From assembly GCA_035546355.1 (NCBI GenBank), contig DATKEH010000021.1, positions 1-6,918 of the forward strand: a DNA stretch of 6,918 nucleotides. Direction: 5' to 3'. Below the pieces are notes generated by a model. That model was not told where the DNA came from. It saw only the letters and a list, made by a program, of their open reading frames with translations, and did not search any database. This stretch comes from DATKEH01 sp035546355. GTDB lineage: Bacteria > Acidobacteriota > Thermoanaerobaculia > Multivoradales > JAIOJS01. Position 1 is the first letter of the stretch, and each line of letters opens with the position of its first letter. Of the stretch, positions 5,901 to 6,918 are shown piece after piece. Position numbers and translations under genes: made by a program.

Positions 5901-6144
5901 CGCCGTCCTTGGAGCGCCACAGCCCGCCGCTGGCGCTGCCGACGTAGATCGTCAGCGGGTCGGTGGGAACGGCGGTCAGGGCGGCGATGCGGCCGCTCAT
6001 CACCGCCGGCCCGATGGCCCGCGGCTCGACGCCGCCGAAGGTGCTCGACTCGAGCTCGGCGGCGGCGGCGCCGGGCGTGAGGGTGGCGGCGAGAGTCAGC
6101 GCCCCGACGAGCGACAGGGTGCGGCGGGAAGGGGAGGTGTGCAT
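2983..6144 (-). CDS. Secreted BNR/Asp-box beta-propeller protein (VPS10/sortilin-like, 'glycosyl hydrolase' family)
   Basis: 1053 residues. A signal peptide (1 to about 29; SRRTLSL, hydrophobic core, AAAA-E cleavage) directs export. Residues 30 to about 735 form one or two beta-propellers with eleven Asp-box-like motifs starting at residues 78, 131, 182, 240, 289, 335, 382, 518, 586, 641 and 686 (pattern S-x-D-x-G-x-[TS/H]-W/F, e.g. STDGGDTW). Family hallmarks are GGLQDNGSW (415-423) and THGRGIWILDDLTPLR (721-736). Residues about 780-873 look like an Ig/FlgD-type beta domain (FRVEVFDGAGELI, GINQVQW, VPEGTYNYRI), followed by a helical region (about 878-1035) and the end MLPFFGWR. Such proteins are often labelled glycosyl hydrolases, but no sialidase-type RIP motif or catalytic set is visible; ligand binding or scaffolding is equally possible. 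There are only two cysteines (165, 201), in neighbouring blades, which might form a disulfide. The start is fixed by GAGGAG 6 nt upstream and the signal peptide; the longer open frame upstream overlaps the preceding gene and is spurious. Second gene of an operon with the LolA-like gene. Confidence 0.9.
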   Translation of the reverse strand: MHTSPSRRTLSLVGALTLAATLTPGAAAAELESSTFGGVEPRAIGPAVMSGRIAALTAVPTDPLTIYVGSASGGLWRSKDGGITFAPVFDGHTQSIGAVTVDPGDPETVWVGTGETWARNSVSVGDGVYKSTDGGDTWRHMGLADSERIAEVAVDPRDGDTVYVCATGHLWDDHEQRGVYKSTDGGQTWEASLQVDAATGCSSLAMDPQDPRILYAGMWQFRRQPWTFTSGGPGSGLYRSTDGGASWQEMRDGLPKGDLGRIAVAVAPSRPSTVYAVVEAAEKTALYRSDDLGLHWRETSSGFNVSIRPFYFALVVVDPQDHEIVYKPGLTLSISRDGGRSFSSPFASFSIGSIHPDHHALWIDPRNPLHLILGTDGGVYESQDRGGHWRHFTNLPVSQFYRVAVDSQWPYNVYGGLQDNGSWMGPSRAPGGIRNKHWDNVGFGDGFWTFADPEDPDLVYSEYQGGNLARVRLSTGELKDITPYPPADGARLRFNWNTPFLAAPSGALYVGSQYLHRSTDRGESWQRLSPDLTTDDPAKQKQMESGGLTVDNSTAENHTTLYAIAESPKDPRVIWVGTDDGNLQVTRDGGGSWSNVVGNVPGVPAHTWVSFVEASPHDAATAFVTFDGHRTGDITPYLFRTTDHGASWQPLVGGESAVEGYAFSVRQDLERPDLLFLGTELGLWVSIDGGGRWARFAGRLPRVAVHDMVIHPEADDLVLATHGRGIWILDDLTPLRALTPEAMQQELAILPSEPAIMTLGGGLQDFGSDAEFVAPNPPQAASIHYHLAKRHLFGDFRVEVFDGAGELITTLPAGLRVGINQVQWPMRLKAPKVPPGNSLVPAFEGPRVPEGTYNYRITKGDQTYEGQVSLVADPRSPHAAEDRKLQQETALELYRQLGRLTYVADTLEDLRDQARARADTLGARDATARRLTAWADELEALRKRTVATHPAGWLSGEEQLRERLSSLYGSVNGFAGRPTDSQLERLAVLSAELAAREEELEQKTAAATLAELGRRLQAKQLAPLVKLSREEWERKREGGPAGSDAMLPFFGWR
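5587..5760 (-). repeat. Exact 21-bp direct repeat from duplicated Asp-box codons
   Basis: The same 21 bp occur at 5587-5607 and 5740-5760, 153 bp (51 codons) apart. Both encode YKSTDGG at the start of Asp boxes 2 and 3. A partial third copy is near 5413-5430 (box 4). The nucleotide identity, not only protein identity, is consistent with recent blade duplication, gene conversion, or simply restricted codon choice. Confidence 0.6.
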
Positions 6145-6150
6145 GCGGCT

Positions 6151-6156
6151 CTCCTC
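6151..6156 (-). promoter_or_regulatory. Ribosome-binding site fixing the BNR gene start
   Basis: On the - strand this reads GAGGAG, 6 nt before the ATG at 6144. It lies in the 29-nt gap after the LolA-like stop and selects this ATG, which opens a clean signal peptide, over in-frame upstream codons that would overlap the preceding gene. Confidence 0.8.
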
Positions 6157-6173
6157 GGGGTGAGGGGCTCGTT

Positions 6174-6918
6174 CTACTGCTGCGGCTCGGCTGCCGGGGC
6201 CTTCTCCGGCATGGCGAAGCGCTCGGCGGCGATGTCGACCCCGAGCTCGTACTTCTCGATGGTGATCACCTGCGCCGGCGCGCCGGCGGGAGCGCCCTTG
6301 GCCTGGCTCTGCAGGCTGTGCGGCAGCACCAGCTCGCCCACCTGCTTGTAGTTGCCCGAGGCGGTCTCGATCTCCATCTCCTGGTCGCCCTGCTTGCGCT
6401 TGGACTCGCTCTTGATCTCCAGGAAGTGGTCGGCGTCGATGTAGATGATCGTCTCGTCGCCGCCGGCCTTGGTCAGCTTGAGCTTGTAGGCGTCGGTCCC
6501 CTCGACCTCCTCCTTGCCCAGCAGCTCGAGCGCGTGCCCCTTCTGCTGGTAGTCGACCAGCGGGCCGTCGAAGTCCGCCTGCTCCTTCATGTCCCGGGCC
6601 TGCTCCTCGGGCATCCCCTCGGGCTCGGTCTTGCCCATGAACGGCATGTACATCCACGCCGTCTCGCCGTCGTAGGCCTGGATCCCGGTCTGCCCCTGGA
6701 CGACGAACTCCATGCGCACCAGGTCGGGGCGCTTCCATTCGAAGACCACCGGTACCTCCATGCCGCCCATGGACATCGAGCCGGTGATGCGGGCGCTGTC
6801 GACCGCCTGGATGCTCTGCTTGCCGCCGCGAGCCTCGAGGTGCTTGGCGAGCACCTCGTCGAGGGTCATCTCGGCGTGGGCGGCGGCGGCGCAGAGCAGC
6901 AGGGCCGCCAGGGCGAGG
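6174..6918 (-). CDS. LolA-like periplasmic protein (outer-membrane lipoprotein-sorting family, COG2834-like), start outside window
   Basis: About 247 residues are visible; the start codon is beyond the right edge. The ATG at 6869 is internal: the frame continues upstream as LALAALLLCAAAAHAE, the hydrophobic core and AHA|E cleavage site of a Sec signal peptide, so the mature protein begins around EMTLDEVL. The mature part starts with a helix and ARGG turn (TLDEVLAKHLEARGG), then alternating strands: SARITGSMSMGGMEVPVVFEWKRPDLVRMEF, AYDGETAWMYMPFMG, a helical insert (MPEEQARDMKEQADFDGPL), HALELLGKEEVEGTDAYKLKLTKAGGDETIIYID, FLEIKSESKR, and a C-terminal strand VITIEKYELGVDIAAERFAMP. This is the order expected of LolA/LolB-type lipid-carrier folds ('D...YKLKL...G....YID...FL..K'). 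The specific cargo is unknown; true LolA chaperones are usually shorter and paired with LolCDE, none of which is seen. It is followed after 29 nt by the BNR gene, so the two are probably co-transcribed from a promoter beyond the window. Confidence 0.75.
   Translation of the reverse strand, partial: LALAALLLCAAAAHAEMTLDEVLAKHLEARGGKQSIQAVDSARITGSMSMGGMEVPVVFEWKRPDLVRMEFVVQGQTGIQAYDGETAWMYMPFMGKTEPEGMPEEQARDMKEQADFDGPLVDYQQKGHALELLGKEEVEGTDAYKLKLTKAGGDETIIYIDADHFLEIKSESKRKQGDQEMEIETASGNYKQVGELVLPHSLQSQAKGAPAGAPAQVITIEKYELGVDIAAERFAMPEKAPAAEPQQ

Noticed and set aside
2983..6144. BNR protein as a sialidase
   Set aside because: Asp boxes are shared by many propellers. I see no FRIP/YRIP-type motif or the arginine triad context, so a sialidase call is not supported.
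3298..6351. 1017-codon open frame on the + strand opposite the BNR gene
   Set aside because: It is antisense to a gene with clear Asp-box repeats, a signal peptide and an SD. Its translation is Val/Gly/Arg/Ala-rich low complexity, as expected opposite high-GC third positions.
6145..6738. N-terminal extension of the BNR protein to an upstream ATG at 6738
   Set aside because: It would overlap the LolA-like gene out of frame and is low complexity. The ATG at 6144 has a good SD and opens a signal peptide.
1..6918. CRISPR array, tRNA, insertion sequence or toxin-antitoxin module
   Set aside because: No regularly spaced repeats, tRNA-like cloverleaf sequence, transposase motifs or small paired ORFs were seen on either strand. 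All gaps between genes are under 140 bp.

Overview
The window is very GC-rich throughout (roughly 70% by eye), and third codon positions are strongly biased to G/C. As a result almost every real gene has long meaningless open frames opposite it. Three features together suggest an Acidobacteriota genome (for example a Thermoanaerobaculia- or Vicinamibacteria-like lineage) or a close GC-rich relative: a 1053-residue secreted BNR/Asp-box 'glycosyl hydrolase-like' propeller protein ending in an Ig-like and helical region, the tail of a MacB/FtsX-type ABC permease, and a DUF2891 protein. This is inference from gene families, not a phylogenetic placement.

Layout from left to right. (1) The C-terminal quarter of a DUF2891 protein on the + strand, closed by a small hairpin. 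(2) A leftward block on the - strand: a methyltransferase of the PmtA-like 'phospholipid N-methyltransferase' type, then a lipoprotein form of methionine-R-sulfoxide reductase (msrB), which has its own plausible -10 element. Directly behind the msrB stop lie about 25 codons of an ABC-transporter permease C-terminus in a different frame, which I read as a gene remnant. (3) A 134-bp divergent intergenic region containing two mutually exclusive hairpins and weak promoter-like elements. (4) A rightward pair: a DinB/DUF1569-like four-helix protein with a natural run of five histidines, overlapped by 4 bp (ATGA) by yceH (DUF480/UPF0502). (5) A GC-rich palindrome between convergent genes. (6) A leftward operon entering from beyond the right edge: a LolA-like periplasmic protein (its extreme N-terminus is outside the window) followed 29 nt later by the large BNR propeller protein.

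Three of the seven protein genes carry visible export signals: MsrB by a lipobox, the BNR protein by a signal peptide, and the LolA-like protein by a partial signal peptide. The theme is therefore cell-envelope and periplasmic: repair of oxidised envelope protein, possible membrane-lipid methylation, and an exported propeller with a LolA-fold partner. The DinB-like and YceH proteins look cytosolic and form a separate unit.

I do not see a phage, CRISPR array, toxin-antitoxin pair, insertion sequence, tRNA or rRNA. Nothing here convincingly amounts to a new multi-gene system. The observations most worth following are the permease remnant behind msrB, the stripped-down single-cysteine MsrB, the alternative hairpins before the methyltransferase, and the LolA-like/BNR operon.
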